Assembly: GCF_020921035.1 (NCBI RefSeq)
Contig: NC_063158.1
Span: 6,182,001 to 6,246,000, forward strand
Source: Rhodamnia argentea
Taxonomy: Eukaryota > Streptophyta > Magnoliopsida > Myrtales > Myrtaceae
Length of the DNA stretch: 64,000 bases
Direction: 5' to 3'
Below, piece by piece: positions 21,612 through 32,984 of this stretch; the stretch's first letter is position 1, and each line of letters begins with the position of its first letter. Under the pieces are notes generated by a model. It did not search any database, was not told the DNA's origin, and was given only the letters and a program-made list of their open reading frames with translations. The position numbers and the translations under genes were made by a program.

Positions 21612-24600
21612 ATGTTTTTTGGTATATGGAACATCGGGGGACTTGTTCACCCCTTGAAGCAAGCTGAAATTCGAACGTTTATTAGAACAAAGAACCTTTC
21701 TTGTATTGGTATCATTGAAACAAAGGTTACAACGTCCCTTTTTGAGAAAGTATCAGGTGGTCTAATGCCGAGTTGGGTCCGGATATCGAACTATGATTAC
21801 TCGCCTCGTGGGCGCATCTGGCTTGGATGGGATCCGCCGATGGTTGCCTTGGAAGTTCAAGCTAAGTCCGCCCAAGCTATTCATAGTTATGTGAGGCTAT
21901 TAGCCTCAAACAAGCCTTGTTATGTATCGGTTGTTTATGGCGAACATACGTTTGTATCGCGACGGATCCTCCGGGAAGATCCGGTGCATTCTAGTACTCT
22001 TTTTGCTGCACTTCCTTGGCTGGTTGCGGGTGATTTTAATGCCATTCGGGACGATACGGATAGACTTGGTAGTTCTAATGCTTGGATCCCCGCATTTGAT
22101 GAGTTTGCCACCTGTCTCACTCGGGCGGGGCTTGAAGACTTGAGATATATAGGCCACGGATTCACTTGGTCAACGTCATTCGGTCTCCTTCGTAAGCAAA
22201 GGAAGATAGACGGGGTTCTTGTTAATGCCCAATGGTACTTGGAATTTTCTTACTCTGAGGCCACCTTTCTTGCTCCTGGGGTATCTGATCATACACCGGT
22301 ACTCATAAGGATTTTGTCCCCACCACGGTCAAGAAAGCCCTTCAAATTCTTTAACTCACGGATATCCCATCCCGACTTTTCAGCTATTGTTACACAGGTT
22401 TGGGACACTCGGTTGGAAGGTACTCCGATGTACATTTTGTGCTGGAAGTTGAAGCTCCTCAAGGGACGCCTTAAACAGTTAAATCGGGATTCTTTTTCTG
22501 ATATTTCTTCCCGTACTTCTCGGGCCAGGTTAGCATTAACTCTCACTCAAGATGCTATAACTCTAGACCCTTTTAATCAAATGTTAGTTGTGAAAGAAAA
22601 GGAGCAGGTGGCTACTTTTGCTGAGCTTAGATTGCAAGAAGAATCATTCTATAGGCAAAAATCACGGGTAAAATGGCTCCGGGAAGGGGATCAAAACACG
22701 AAGTACTTTCATCACTTCGTGAACAAAAGGCAACTTGGCAATCGCATCATCTCGGTAGTGGACGATAATGGGTCCGTTATCACGGAGCCAGGCCTGGTTC
22801 GTGGACATATCATCTCTCACTTTGAGGATTTATTCAATGGCAATGATTCACCCACTAGACCGGACATGCTGGAGATTCGATCTATCTTGGCTACCACCCT
22901 TGATGACCATCAAGTGCAGTCCCTTTCCCGACAGTGTTGCGATGCAGAAATTCGGAACACTATGTTCTCCCTCGCGAAGGGCAAGGCTCCGGGTCCGGAT
23001 GGATTCAACGTCGACTTCTTCAAATCTTCTTGGGATCTTGTGGGACCTTCCGTCGTGGCAGCTATCAAGGATTTCTTCATATCCGGATGCCTTCTCAGGG
23101 AGCTCAATGCCACCATTCTTACATTGGTGCCTAAAGTCCCCAATGCATCAACCATGAATGATTTTCGGCCTATTGCGTGTTGCAACACGGTTTATAAGTG
23201 CATCACCAAAATTTTGGCTAATCGAATAGCACATGTGCTGCCTTCACTTATAAGTAAGACGCAAAGTGCATTTGTCAAGGGACGGAGAATAAGTGACAAT
23301 ATCCTTATTGCTCGGGAACTATTTGCCAGTTTTCATCATGAACCATATTCACCGAAGTGTGCTGTCAAAGTGGATTTTCAAAAGGCTTATGACACGGTTG
23401 ATTGGGGTTACCTTTGGTTGGTTTTAGAAGCATTTAGGTTCCCTCCATTCTTCATCAAACTTATCATGGCATGTGTCCGCTCCCCGAAATTCTCGGTGGC
23501 TATTAATGGGGAACTCCATGGCTTCTTTCCAAGAGGCCGAGGAATACGTCAAGGTGATCATATCTCTCCTTACCTATTCACGCTTGTCATGGAGACATTT
23601 CTTGGAATCCTTAATATTCAAACCCGACTCCCCGGGTTCAAGTTTTTCTGGCGATGCAAAGGTACTCGGTTATCACACTTGTTCTTCGCCGATGACGTCC
23701 TTCTTTTCTCCGAAGCAAACTCACAATCTGCTGCGTTATTAATGGATGGTCTGCACAAATTCTCTACCGGGTCGGGCCTAAAGCCGAATCCTAATAAGAG
23801 TGAGGTGTATCTCTCGGGCGGCCCTACTTCTCTTGCAGATCACATCCTCCATACTTTTGGATTTCGACGAGGTAAGCTACCCTTTCGGTATCTTGGAGTC
23901 CCCGTTATTGCCTCTAGGCTCACCAAGGTGGACTGCACTTCGCTTGTTAATGCTATAACTACTAGAGCACAATCGTGGTCGCAACGATTCCTATCTTTTG
24001 CGGGTCGGCTTCCACTTATTAAGTCGGTCCTCCATGCAATTCATGTCTATTGGGCCGGTGTCTTTACTCTTCCCATGTCGGTCCTTTCAAGGATTGAATT
24101 GATTCTTCGACAATTTCTCCGGAAGGGCCCGGGTCTAGTCACTGGTGGAGCTAAGGTACCGTGGAGTGATGTTTGTTTGCCTAGAGAGGAGGGCGGGCTG
24201 GGCATACGGAGACTCTCCGATTGTAACCGTCTTGCTATGCTTAAACATATATGGATCTTATTTTCGGATAAGGAGTCATTATGGTGCAAATGGATACACT
24301 CGACGTTCTTAAAGAATAAGAACTTCTGGATTGCCACTACGCCCACGGTTTGTTCATGGGCATGGAAGAAGATTCTTGACCTCCGCTTGGAATTCCATCT
24401 ACATTTTCGCTGGTGGATAGGGGATGGGTGCTCCACCTCATTCTGGTTTGATCACCGGCATGACAAGGGTCCATTGTATATGCTCTTTTCCAATGTAGAT
24501 ATATATAGATCGGGTATCCCAAGGAAGGCCTCGGTTATGGATTTTGCTTCTTCGGTGTGGCAACCCTCTTATGCCTTAACTATCATTACTTCTCGGCTCG

Positions 24601-25244
24601 AGGGTGCACCGATACTCACCACGGGACGTACGGATCGATTTTCATGGGTGAAACATCATTCGGGCTCCTTTTCTATATCTTCGGCGTGGGACGCCATCGG
24701 ACGCAAAGGAAATACTGCTCCATGGTCCTCATTCATATGGGATAAATGTATTACTCCGAGACATGGCTTCCTCCTTTGGCTAACCACCCTCAACCGACTC
24801 CCGACCCGGGTATTTTTGCTGAACTACCGTAGAATTACGGATGGTGTATGCGGCTTTTGTCGATGTAGACCGGACTCGGTCGATCATTTATATTTTGCAT
24901 GTTAAGCCACGGCCACTCTTATCTTGGCTTGGGCGGACAGATGCAATTTGGTCCGGAGGAACCGGACTTGGCAGGAAAATCTCCATTGGGTCATTAACAA
25001 TACTAGAGGCCATCATTTCTATCAATGTATCGCTCGGTTATCCTTTGCGGCTGCATGTCATATTATATGGACCGAACGCAATCACATTCCGTTCGGAGAT
25101 CATGCTTTCTTTGGACCCGCTCTTTTGAAGCATCCGGAGAGGGTTGTCCGGGACAGAGCCCTCACTTTTGATCATGTAGAGGACACGCCACGTAATAGGC
25201 GGGTACAACTTAAATGGGGGATCTCTGTTTCTATCTTTGATTAG
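21612..25244 (+). pseudogene. LINE ORF2 (endonuclease, reverse transcriptase, zf-RVT) with one stop
   Basis: The frame starts at ATG 21612 (MFFGIWNIGGL). The AP-type endonuclease has the motifs WNIGG, IETK, GDFNAI and SDHTPVL. A reverse transcriptase follows with KGKAPGPDGFN, FRPIACCNTVYK, KVDFQKAYDTVDW, RGIRQGDHISPYLF and the catalytic FADD at 23685-23696. Near the C-terminus is a zf-RVT domain (WDKCITPRHGFLLW, CGFCRCRPDSVDHLYFAC). A TAA at 24903-24905 lies just after that Cys, and the same frame then continues open to 25244. Without that codon it would span about 1,210 residues. It probably nicks target DNA and primes cDNA in cis. Confidence 0.93.
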
Positions 25245-25470
25245 GGAGTTGCTGCACTTGTTTGTGGTGGTCCTTATATTTAGGGCTATATGTTTTGCCC
25301 TTTTGTTCCTAGTTGCCGTGTATATGTGATTCGGCCTCACTCTGCTTTTGCTTAGCCGTAACACCTTTGCACCCGCTATGACACTTCCAAGTGTTGTAAC
25401 GGGTACGAAGTTTTTGTGTTCGGTTGCCTCACCGTAAGTTGCGATGTGAAAAGTTATTATACTTCTTACC

Positions 25471-26109
25471 TTACCCAAAAAAAAAAAAAACTTCGCGTTT
25501 AAGAGTATTTTTTGGAATAGTTGGCGCTTGCGGAACCAACGGAGTATTTATCAAATATTTCATATTAAAATTTTCACCAGTATTAAACGGAGCATGATCA
25601 AGGGCAACATATTCACCTAATGTTTGTTTATAAAGTGCTTCGGTGAAACGAAATATAGGATGAGGATTAGAAGTGGCGTACCCGGAAATTTGTTGTTGCG
25701 TATTGTCGATCCCCGCTTGCGTTGGATGTTTTTTCGTCAAATGCCGACGGAATGTTCCGTAGCCGTCTCCTTTCGTAAATTTATATGTTTGCGAACAATA
25801 TTTACATTTTATATTATACTTACCTTCGCCTTCATCACGTACCTTGTCGAAGTGTAGCCACAAGTCGGATGTATTATCTCAACCCTTCCGTTCCGGCTCA
25901 TTTGCCGTTGACGTTTCTTCGACACCGGTGGGAGGATGAAGACTTTCTTGTGTTGGGATGTGCTCGACGTTCGGAATCGGGACATAGTTGATATTATCGT
26001 CGTCGTCTTCCCAACTTGCATACTCACGAGGATCATATTCAAGAATGGGATACTCGGAATCTCCCATAGTCATCTTGCCCTTGTCGGCATTTCTGCTTCC
26101 ACTTGCCAT
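25471..26109 (-). pseudogene. hAT transposase, N-terminal part (BED zinc finger)
   Basis: The frame opens at the ATG at 26109 (MASGSRNADKG), passes through an acidic stretch, meets a single TGA at 25879-25881, and continues in frame into a BED-type zinc finger (LWLHFDKV, CKYCSQTYKF, FRRHLTKKH). BED fingers bind the element's subterminal DNA. The frame runs into the poly-A of the LINE at 25490. The duplicated target bases appear as KREVF both here and at the start of the distal part. Confidence 0.85.
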
Positions 26110-26493
26110 TTTTGAGAGAATTGATCGGAAATCCGATTGAGAGAATTGAGTCGGGATTGAGAGAATTGGGAGAATTTGAGCGATTTGAGAGGATTTCGGA
26201 GAGAATTCGAGAGATTGTTCAGAAAATTTGTGACAAAAATGAAAGGGGTAGCATATGTATTTATAGGTAAGAATTATTGTTCGGAGAATTTGTGACAAAT
26301 TGGCCGTTGCACAACCAACGGGCCCAAAGGGGGCCCCGCTTTTTTTTTTTTTTTCTCACACGGTTCCGAACCGGCCCGGAACCGTGGGCCCGGTCGATGG
26401 GCCAGGTTCGGGCCGGTCGACGGGCCAGTTCCGGGCCGGTTCCGGGCCCAAATGGCACTCTCTATGCATATCCAATATTTATGTTTGTCCAGT

Positions 26494-26791
26494 AGTGTTT
26501 CCCTTCACCTATATAAGACCCCTTGAGTCATGTAACCAGGCAGACTAAGCCTCCCTCTAAATATCAGTGTGACGTTTCCTCTACTATGAGTTTATAAATT
26601 CTCCCCTCCTCTTCTCATCCAAACATGGCTCCTAGATTTTTAGAGTTGTATTGTTAATTTGGTAGTACAATGTGATTCAATATGCTCTTTACTTGCCACC
26701 TTGGGTGGAACTTGTGAATCAAAAACTTCTCGAAAGTTGAGTTTCGAGATTGAACCTAAAAGCTAAAAGACAGTCCCCTGAATGTTGGCCA
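26494..26791 (+). promoter_or_regulatory. Pararetroviral promoter/transcript-start region (relic)
   Basis: Immediately right of the hAT element the viral sequence resumes with a TATA box (ctatataag, 26509-26517) followed by a pyrimidine-rich stretch. The repeated leader block comes about 280 bases later. This order, promoter then leader then primer site, matches caulimovirid 35S-type transcription units. Activity is unknown. The hAT element now separates the TATA box from upstream viral enhancer sequence. Confidence 0.5.
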
Positions 26792-26832
26792 TGAGAGCCT
26801 AGTATTGGAGATAGCATACCTGCTTCGGGTTC
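26792..26832 (+). repeat. Right copy of the viral terminal redundancy
   Basis: Matches 10372-10412 at about 37 of 41 bases by eye. After tgcttcgggttc the two copies diverge completely, so this marks the right border of the pararetroviral integrate. Confidence 0.75.
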
Positions 26833-27881
26833 GGGATCATTTTTTGAAAAAAAGGCGGGACTGAATCAATTCGATAAAAATATTATTACTAAAGTGAAAG
26901 TAAAAAATTATGGTATTTCTAATGTCTTTATCATCCCTAATGGCGTATTTCATCACCGATACAGGAACTAATCAAGGCATCTTTCAGCAGGAGAACATTT
27001 CCCGTTAAGGCAAAGATAAAATTTGGTATGAAGTAGGACAATAAGCCCTGCGTTAAGGCAGAAAAAGCTGAGAGAGAACGAGAGTAGGATGCCGAGGACC
27101 GACCATTTAAGAAAAATACTTATGTGGCAGTTCTTAATCTATTGCGAAAATAACAATATGTTATAGACCACGAAAAACTAAATTACAAATAATTATAAAT
27201 TGTTGTGAGATTCACTCTTTCAAGAAATTTGTGACTCACAATATTTTGTTACTCTCACAGTGACTAGCAAAACCAATCATTTAACTATAGCTCGTTGCGC
27301 AGAAAATGTAGGAGGAAAGTTCACACCTGCTGCAATACGAGTCCTTTGGGTCTCACTTAGCAGGAGAACCGCACTTCTCACAGAACAGTAATATAAGCAG
27401 AAACGAGAGTGTGTGAGAGTGAGAGAGAGAGAGAGAGGGCAGCCACTGCACTGCAATATAGGGTTCACCTTAAACCATAGCCTGCTCAAACACAACTCAC
27501 TACTTCTTCTTCGATTTTACACAGGCATACGTACACACACCTGAGGCCTAATTTTTGTTCTAGGTCGCACGACATCTCTGTACCTCAAAGCCATATATAT
27601 ACAAAGTCCAATAAAAATCTATACATAGCCTATTGGAAGTACAGCTTCCGATGATGTCTCTCAAAGTATTTCCACAAACTGCCGTTTCCATTTCACAGGA
27701 TATTTACACACCTACAAAAACCACAAGCCCAAACTTCAGTTACTGACCCAACAGTTTGCAAGTCCCACAGCTCAGCGATCCTTGTGCATCTTATTCTCCA
27801 CCAGTGATCTTGATCTTCAAAGCCGGTGCATTTCCCCAACGATGCCCGACTTGAACGGGTCAAGTTTGTTTAAGTTACAAG
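26833..27881. other. Spacer with the 3' flank of the REVEILLE gene
   Basis: No gene is recognised. A GA microsatellite lies at about 27416-27438. The right part should contain the 3' UTR of the minus-strand MYB gene that stops at 27882. Confidence 0.5.
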
Positions 27882-30800
27882 TTACGCAGACAGAATTAGG
27901 CTTCCAGATTTTTCGGGGAGGAAATTGAAGGAACCGCCAGATTTGGACTTCTTAGGACCGCCATCATATGAGGCAAACAAGCTTTGCTGCTACAAATAAA
28001 GAGAGTGCATTAATTCTTCAACTAGTAACCCAAAATCTTTCGACACATTAAATGAGAAAGAATAGCTACTAAAAAAAGGACTTACATATTTCTTGAATTC
28101 GGGACTTGTCAAATTTGCATAGAGATTTTTCATCAAGAGCAGTATCTGAGGAAAAGAAAGAAAGAAGAAATGGATGAATCGGTTAGATAATGATAAACAG
28201 CAATACAACAGGCACCAGTACAAACATCATCCTCCAAAAATGTGGCACAATTTACTGAGATAAATCACTCGTTTACACTTCGCAATCCCAAACATCACAA
28301 AATCCTGCTGCTAGTCCACAACCCCCAGACAAAATGGAGATTCGATATCAAGAGAATCAAGAGAATCAGCCACTACTTATACATACCAATTCCATTGCCC
28401 GTGCAAGGCACGGGGACTCACTTTTTGCGAGTAATATTTTTTTGGAAAATTGCACTGTTGGCCCTAAACAATATTTATGTGCAATCAAGTCTTAAATCAT
28501 TTGAATAGTGTAGACAAGCCTGAAAACTTTTTTAGAAAGCGCAATCAAATATTTTCACTATATAGCATGGGAAATTGCCTAATGGCTCTAGAACTCGCCA
28601 AAATTGCATTTTTTTAATGTAGGGGCCCTTGAGTAAGGGAGGGATTGGTGTACTCCTATGTCGTAGGGTTAAAACCAAAAAATATTTGCTGTTTTCCTTG
28701 TCTAAGTAGAGGTAAGCATTTCCCGTCAGTAGCCAGGTTTAGGAGTTGAATACAAAAGGTCAACAATTGATTACACACTGCAGTGAAATTTGGTACCTAG
28801 TTATGGATCTACAGTTCACTCAAGTGAAATCACAATCTTGAGGCCAGAAAAGCAGCTGCTTCACTTGATACCAACCAAACCATTGCAAGCTCATAAAGAC
28901 CAACAAACATGCACAACAAACAGAACAAGCATACAGCCTAGCATTTGCATTAAGGGTCTATAGACAAGACTGCTGCTTTTCTATTTCAAATTTGCAGTTT
29001 CAAAAAAAGTCTCTTAGATCAAAGATTAAGAGAAAATCTAACCCACAGACTACTCAACACAAAACACCTGGAAAAGCACTGCTGCAATCAAAGTCATAGT
29101 AGCATAAGCTACACAAGTATGAACTTGCTTTCAGAACACACTCCTAAAAACATTTCCTGAAGGACCAAATTCCAATAAGTAAAATGTGCTCCCAACATAA
29201 TGATTTCCAGATTAGAGGCATACCGTCTCCATATTTATAGGGTCCATCTGCTTCAATCTCTGTAGGTGACCACTGGCATCTGGGTCAAAAACGCTACCGA
29301 TGAACCTATAAACTTGAGCAAAATCTGGCATAACTGAATCAGAAAAAGTATATATCAGGAATAAGTAACAAGACCCATCTAAGAATGAGAAAGACAACAT
29401 GCAAGTTGATCTGAACATTTTTGCACGGGATTTATTTGTTTCATAGTCTAATCATACTGTATCTCATGATACTAACAAATAATAAAAATTTGGCTAGCAA
29501 ACATTGCAAAGCATAGCATGGGAAGGATTGAGTAAAAGAATAAGATCTATCATAACTATCTGTGACGAGAAGTTACATCAGTTACTGACACCAACAATCT
29601 CTGAAAACGTGATAGCAAGAGAGAAGGCATAGTGAAGCACGGTGACTATGATCGTGCATAAAACCTACACATTTTATTAAAGAAGACGACAAATTTTTTT
29701 TAATAGCTATTGCATGAATAGCAAATGGCTACACAAGGTCCGATTTGTTAGCTTAAATATCAACCCAAAATTTACCATTTTCAGCACTTCATTCAATGAC
29801 TTTTAAGAAAACAATAATCCAAAGGGAACTAACACAAGTCCCACTCAAAGTCAAATAGCTTTATCTCTTTCCCAGTTTAGTTTTTCTTCTTCCATAGAAC
29901 AACAAAATGGAGAAATCTTTTCTCAAAACGAAATAACAGAGAAAGAATATCTGCCCAATAAGCCAGTGATGAACAACCATATTCACCTCTCTGATACTAA
30001 CCTCTAAGATGTTTCTGCTGATCCACAGGTTCAATCGCCTGACCGTTGCACGAGGACCTCGGTGTACTGTCATTACTGCTGCTGTTGCAACAATTACTTG
30101 GAACTGGTGGGCCAGAAATTCGTACATCTACATCAAAAGGAGGGGAAAAAAGGAATTCTGAGCATAAAGTGAAGTCTATATCTAGGAGGAAACAGTAACT
30201 GCAATACCACAGATGTAAAATTACAGCAAAAGGTAATGAAAAAACCTTTTGCCCCCTGTGATGCACTCATTGCAGGTACAGAGTTATGACTCCATGAAGA
30301 CAAGGCTGCACCTGTAAGGGAATTCCCAAGGAATGTTGATCCATCAGGTCTGCCAACATGCGCGGGCTCCAAAAATGCGGATGAAACTTGAAATGGCCCA
30401 TTGACTTGGGAAACAACTGGAGCTGCAAGAATTGAATGTCAGTTCATCGTTCATTATCATAGTAAGCAGCACTGAAAAGAAAGGCTCGGCATCTGTAAAA
30501 CCTTTAGGTGCTTTCTGTGGGTAAGGATGGGCAGCTTTCCTTTTTGGCCGTGGCGGTGGTACATGTTCGCTTGTCCCATTCTTTTGAACCTTTAAAAAAT
30601 ACTTTTGTGCATGGCTACGAATCTGCAAAGAAAATAAAAAGAAGTAAACTTCGTCAAAAGTTTGCAGTCTTCAAGATGAATATCCAGATAGAAAAACAAA
30701 AATGTTGATAAAATATGAAATGAGAGAGTGCCACTGCATACACGCACTGCATAAGATGACAAGCTACAAAGCAGCAACAGCTCAAGTGCCAGCATGTACA

Positions 30801-32231
30801 ACAGTCACCATACTGAAAGAATCCCGTACACTCCAGTAAACAGGGATTGTACGATCAACACAGTTTTTAGAAGTCGTTGCATTACCTGAATAACAGTTTT
30901 CGATCCAACAAAAGCTTCAATCTTCTTCCAATCACGATCAAACCTAAGTCAGGTCAAATAGTCAAAACGAGAAATGACAGTCAAAAGGAATTCAGCTGCG
31001 TGCACAAAAAAATTTATCTTATTTCTCAGGGATGACGAACAGTGATCTGTCATAAGCGCATGGAAATCAGATGTTAAAGACGACTGATCCACAAAGAATG
31101 GAATGCGGATCAAGCAAAATAGACTCAGTTGCTTGTGGTCATCAATTGGTTAAAAGCAGCACCGAAATTTTTTTTTGCACATTCAAACCAACCAAATTTT
31201 GGCAGTTGAAATAAGTCCACTTTCCGAACATGAATGTGGGGACCAATTAATATCAAACAGAGGTAGACCAAATGCAATCTGATCACATCTTCATAGGTAC
31301 AAGTATAATATCTCAAACCCAGAGTCCTGGTTGCTCAATCACGTATTAGGAGATGGAACGCTCAAAAATAAGTTGAAGCGGCAGTAGACAGTCATGTAAT
31401 TCGTCTCGATAAAGATCCTCTGTTATTAGGGCATAACGAGACAAACAGAGGGAGAGAAGTATGACGTCGTCAATAGTAACTGCACAAATTGTCAGCTTAT
31501 CTATCAAACTATCCTCGACTCATGATAAACCCGGAGTCTGGAGCAGAATGGTCTCAACTCCTAAAAAGCAGACATCTACTATTTGCCTAGCCTGATCAAG
31601 TGATCTAACTGAGGATGATCATTGACAGGAGAGATGACCAGACATCCACAGCAGCTTCACATGATAAGTCATGGAAACAAATGTGACGACGTCCTAGCCA
31701 GAACAGCAAAGAAACTTCGAGAATTCGCTCTGATACAGAGCAGACAACCAAGTTGCGGAAACTGACATCGTTTGACAACTAAATCACAAAATCGATTACA
31801 GATTTCAACAAAGAAGTCTCAATTCGAGTAATCCGTATAACGAAGGACCAACGGAGAGCTGTTCTCCCTCGGTCCACCACGCAAGCAAATGAGATCATTT
31901 CCTGAAATCACCAAACATGAACTCGTCCCCGACATCTCGACTAAGAACTCTGATCAATAGCCTACAAACTGGCCTCCATTACTTACAGGTGAAGCGCTTC
32001 CAGGAACTTGTCGTGCTCCTGATCGGTCCAGCTCTCCCTGGACTTGGTGATAGTGTACGGCTTGCGCACCTTCTTGCTCGGATCCTCCGCATATGACGCA
32101 GAGTTCGCGGCCGAGCCCGCCATGGCAACGGTCGAAGGCGGCGGGGAACCGGCGCTGACCCCCTGGATCCCCATGTTGGCGGGATTGAAGAAGTAAAACC
32201 CTTGCGCCGGGTTCGCGTTCACGGACACCAT
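27882..32231 (-). CDS. RVE6: REVEILLE 6/8-like single-repeat MYB transcription factor
   Basis: Nuclear circadian-clock activator of the LHY/CCA1-like (LCL) group, whose members bind the evening element. Eight exons, 32231-31987, 30943-30886, 30622-30502, 30422-30246, 30127-30002, 29333-29224, 28145-28086 and 27989-27882, give 334 residues with consistent phase. The MYB repeat spans exons 1-3: [36 protein letters not shown] and the class signature SHAQKYF. It is followed by the Pro/Lys-rich [20 protein letters not shown] of the RVE4/6/8 branch. The C-terminal LCL domain is present ([20 protein letters not shown] and [16 protein letters not shown]). Length and C-terminus fit RVE6 or RVE3/ASG4 best; which paralogue it is remains open. 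Intron 1 is about 1 kb. Confidence 0.92.
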
Positions 32232-32484
32232 ACGCTAAGATTCGTCTTTCTTCCTCTCGGCCGATTCTGAGTTGGGATTTGCTCCGGCGATTGACTTTTC
32301 GGGTTTGGTTCGCGTGTCGCCACGTCGCTGGTGGTGGTGGTCGTCGTCGTTTTTGAGGGAGACGAGAAAATGTGGCCTACAGGTGGCACGAGCGAACCTA
32401 CTTTTATGTGTGGATGGGGAGGGCGGTTTCTAGTTTTGGCTCTTTCTCAGGGAGGGAAAATGATCGGACCGGCTTTCATCCGTA

Positions 32485-32490
32485 CACGTG
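32485..32490. promoter_or_regulatory. G-box CACGTG upstream of the REVEILLE gene
   Basis: A perfect CACGTG within acacgtggc lies about 255 bases upstream of the start codon. G-boxes bind bHLH and bZIP factors and are common in clock and light-regulated promoters. No evening element (AAAATATCT) was seen nearby. Function is inferred from position only. Confidence 0.35.
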
Positions 32491-32639
32491 GCGAAATCCG
32501 GTCGCACGAATGGTTTTACGTTATACTCGTGCCGACAGGTGGCATTTCTTACTGCGGAACACAGGAATTTGAAAAATCGCTCGCTGTAAAGGCTGAGCTC
32601 TCGGCGCTCTTCCTCTGTTTCAAATCGAGGCGTCAAAGA

Positions 32640-32946
32640 GTTTGAAAAAAATTTCAAATAAAAGTCCGAAAGTTGTCTCGTTTTTTTTAAATAATAACTT
32701 TAAATAAAATTTTTTAAAATAAAGATTCGAAGTGACATAGTATGTTTTAAATAAAGATCCGAAATGGCTATAATGTTTCCAAAAAGGATTTAGCATAGAG
32801 GGCATTTCCGTTATTTCTCATTTTGATTTTTTTTCATCTTTTCTCAATTTTTTTCCTTTTTTCTATTTTTTAAAAGCAAAAAAAAAAAAAAAAAAAGCCA
32901 GACAAGTAGGAGGGCTGCCCTCCAACCTATGCCTGCCGGCCCACCT

Positions 32947-32984
<38 letters not shown>

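Larger units (their letters stand above)
19507..25490 (+). mobile_element. L1-type LINE, apparently full length, with poly-A tail
   Basis: A 5,984-base element with a roughly 400-base leader, ORF1 (19913-21582), ORF2 (21612-25244), a 3' UTR of about 230 bases, and a 14-A tail (25477-25490). The target duplication cttcgcgtttaa occurs at 19495-19506 and 25491-25502, extending by up to four more A residues on the left. The element lies inside the hAT transposase gene in opposite orientation. Both ORFs are almost open, so the insertion is relatively young. A non-truncated 5' end is inferred from the presence of leader and ORF1. Confidence 0.92.
17641..26485 (-). mobile_element. hAT-superfamily DNA transposon (Ac/RICESLEEPER-like), split by a LINE
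   Basis: A transposase gene on the minus strand, with BED zinc finger, hAT core and C-terminal dimerisation domain, is split by the LINE at 19507-25490. The outer ends contain GC-rich runs of ggttccgggcc type (26380-26450) and ggttcggtggaaccgg (near 17685), typical subterminal sequence of Ac-like hATs. The 9-base word ttgtccagt occurs at 17632-17640 and 26485-26493 and is the best candidate for the 8-base target duplication. I could not match a clear terminal inverted repeat inside those borders, so the exact ends are provisional. Confidence 0.75.
10372..26832 (+). mobile_element. Endogenous caulimovirid (plant pararetrovirus) copy, decayed and interrupted
   Basis: In order on the plus strand I see a leader with a tRNA-Met-type primer site, movement-protein similarity, a degenerate polyprotein with coat and zinc-knuckle remnants, aspartic protease, reverse transcriptase, RNase H, a C-terminal tail, a TATA-bearing promoter region, and then the leader sequence again. 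The movement protein followed by protease-RT-RNase H without integrase or LTRs is diagnostic of Caulimoviridae. It looks most like Florendovirus or Petuvirus, a genus-level inference. Multiple stops and shifts make it non-functional. Foreign insertions at 16113-16628 (TRIM) and about 17641-26485 (hAT containing a LINE) split it. Without them the viral sequence is roughly 7 kb, about one genome length. Confidence 0.85.
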
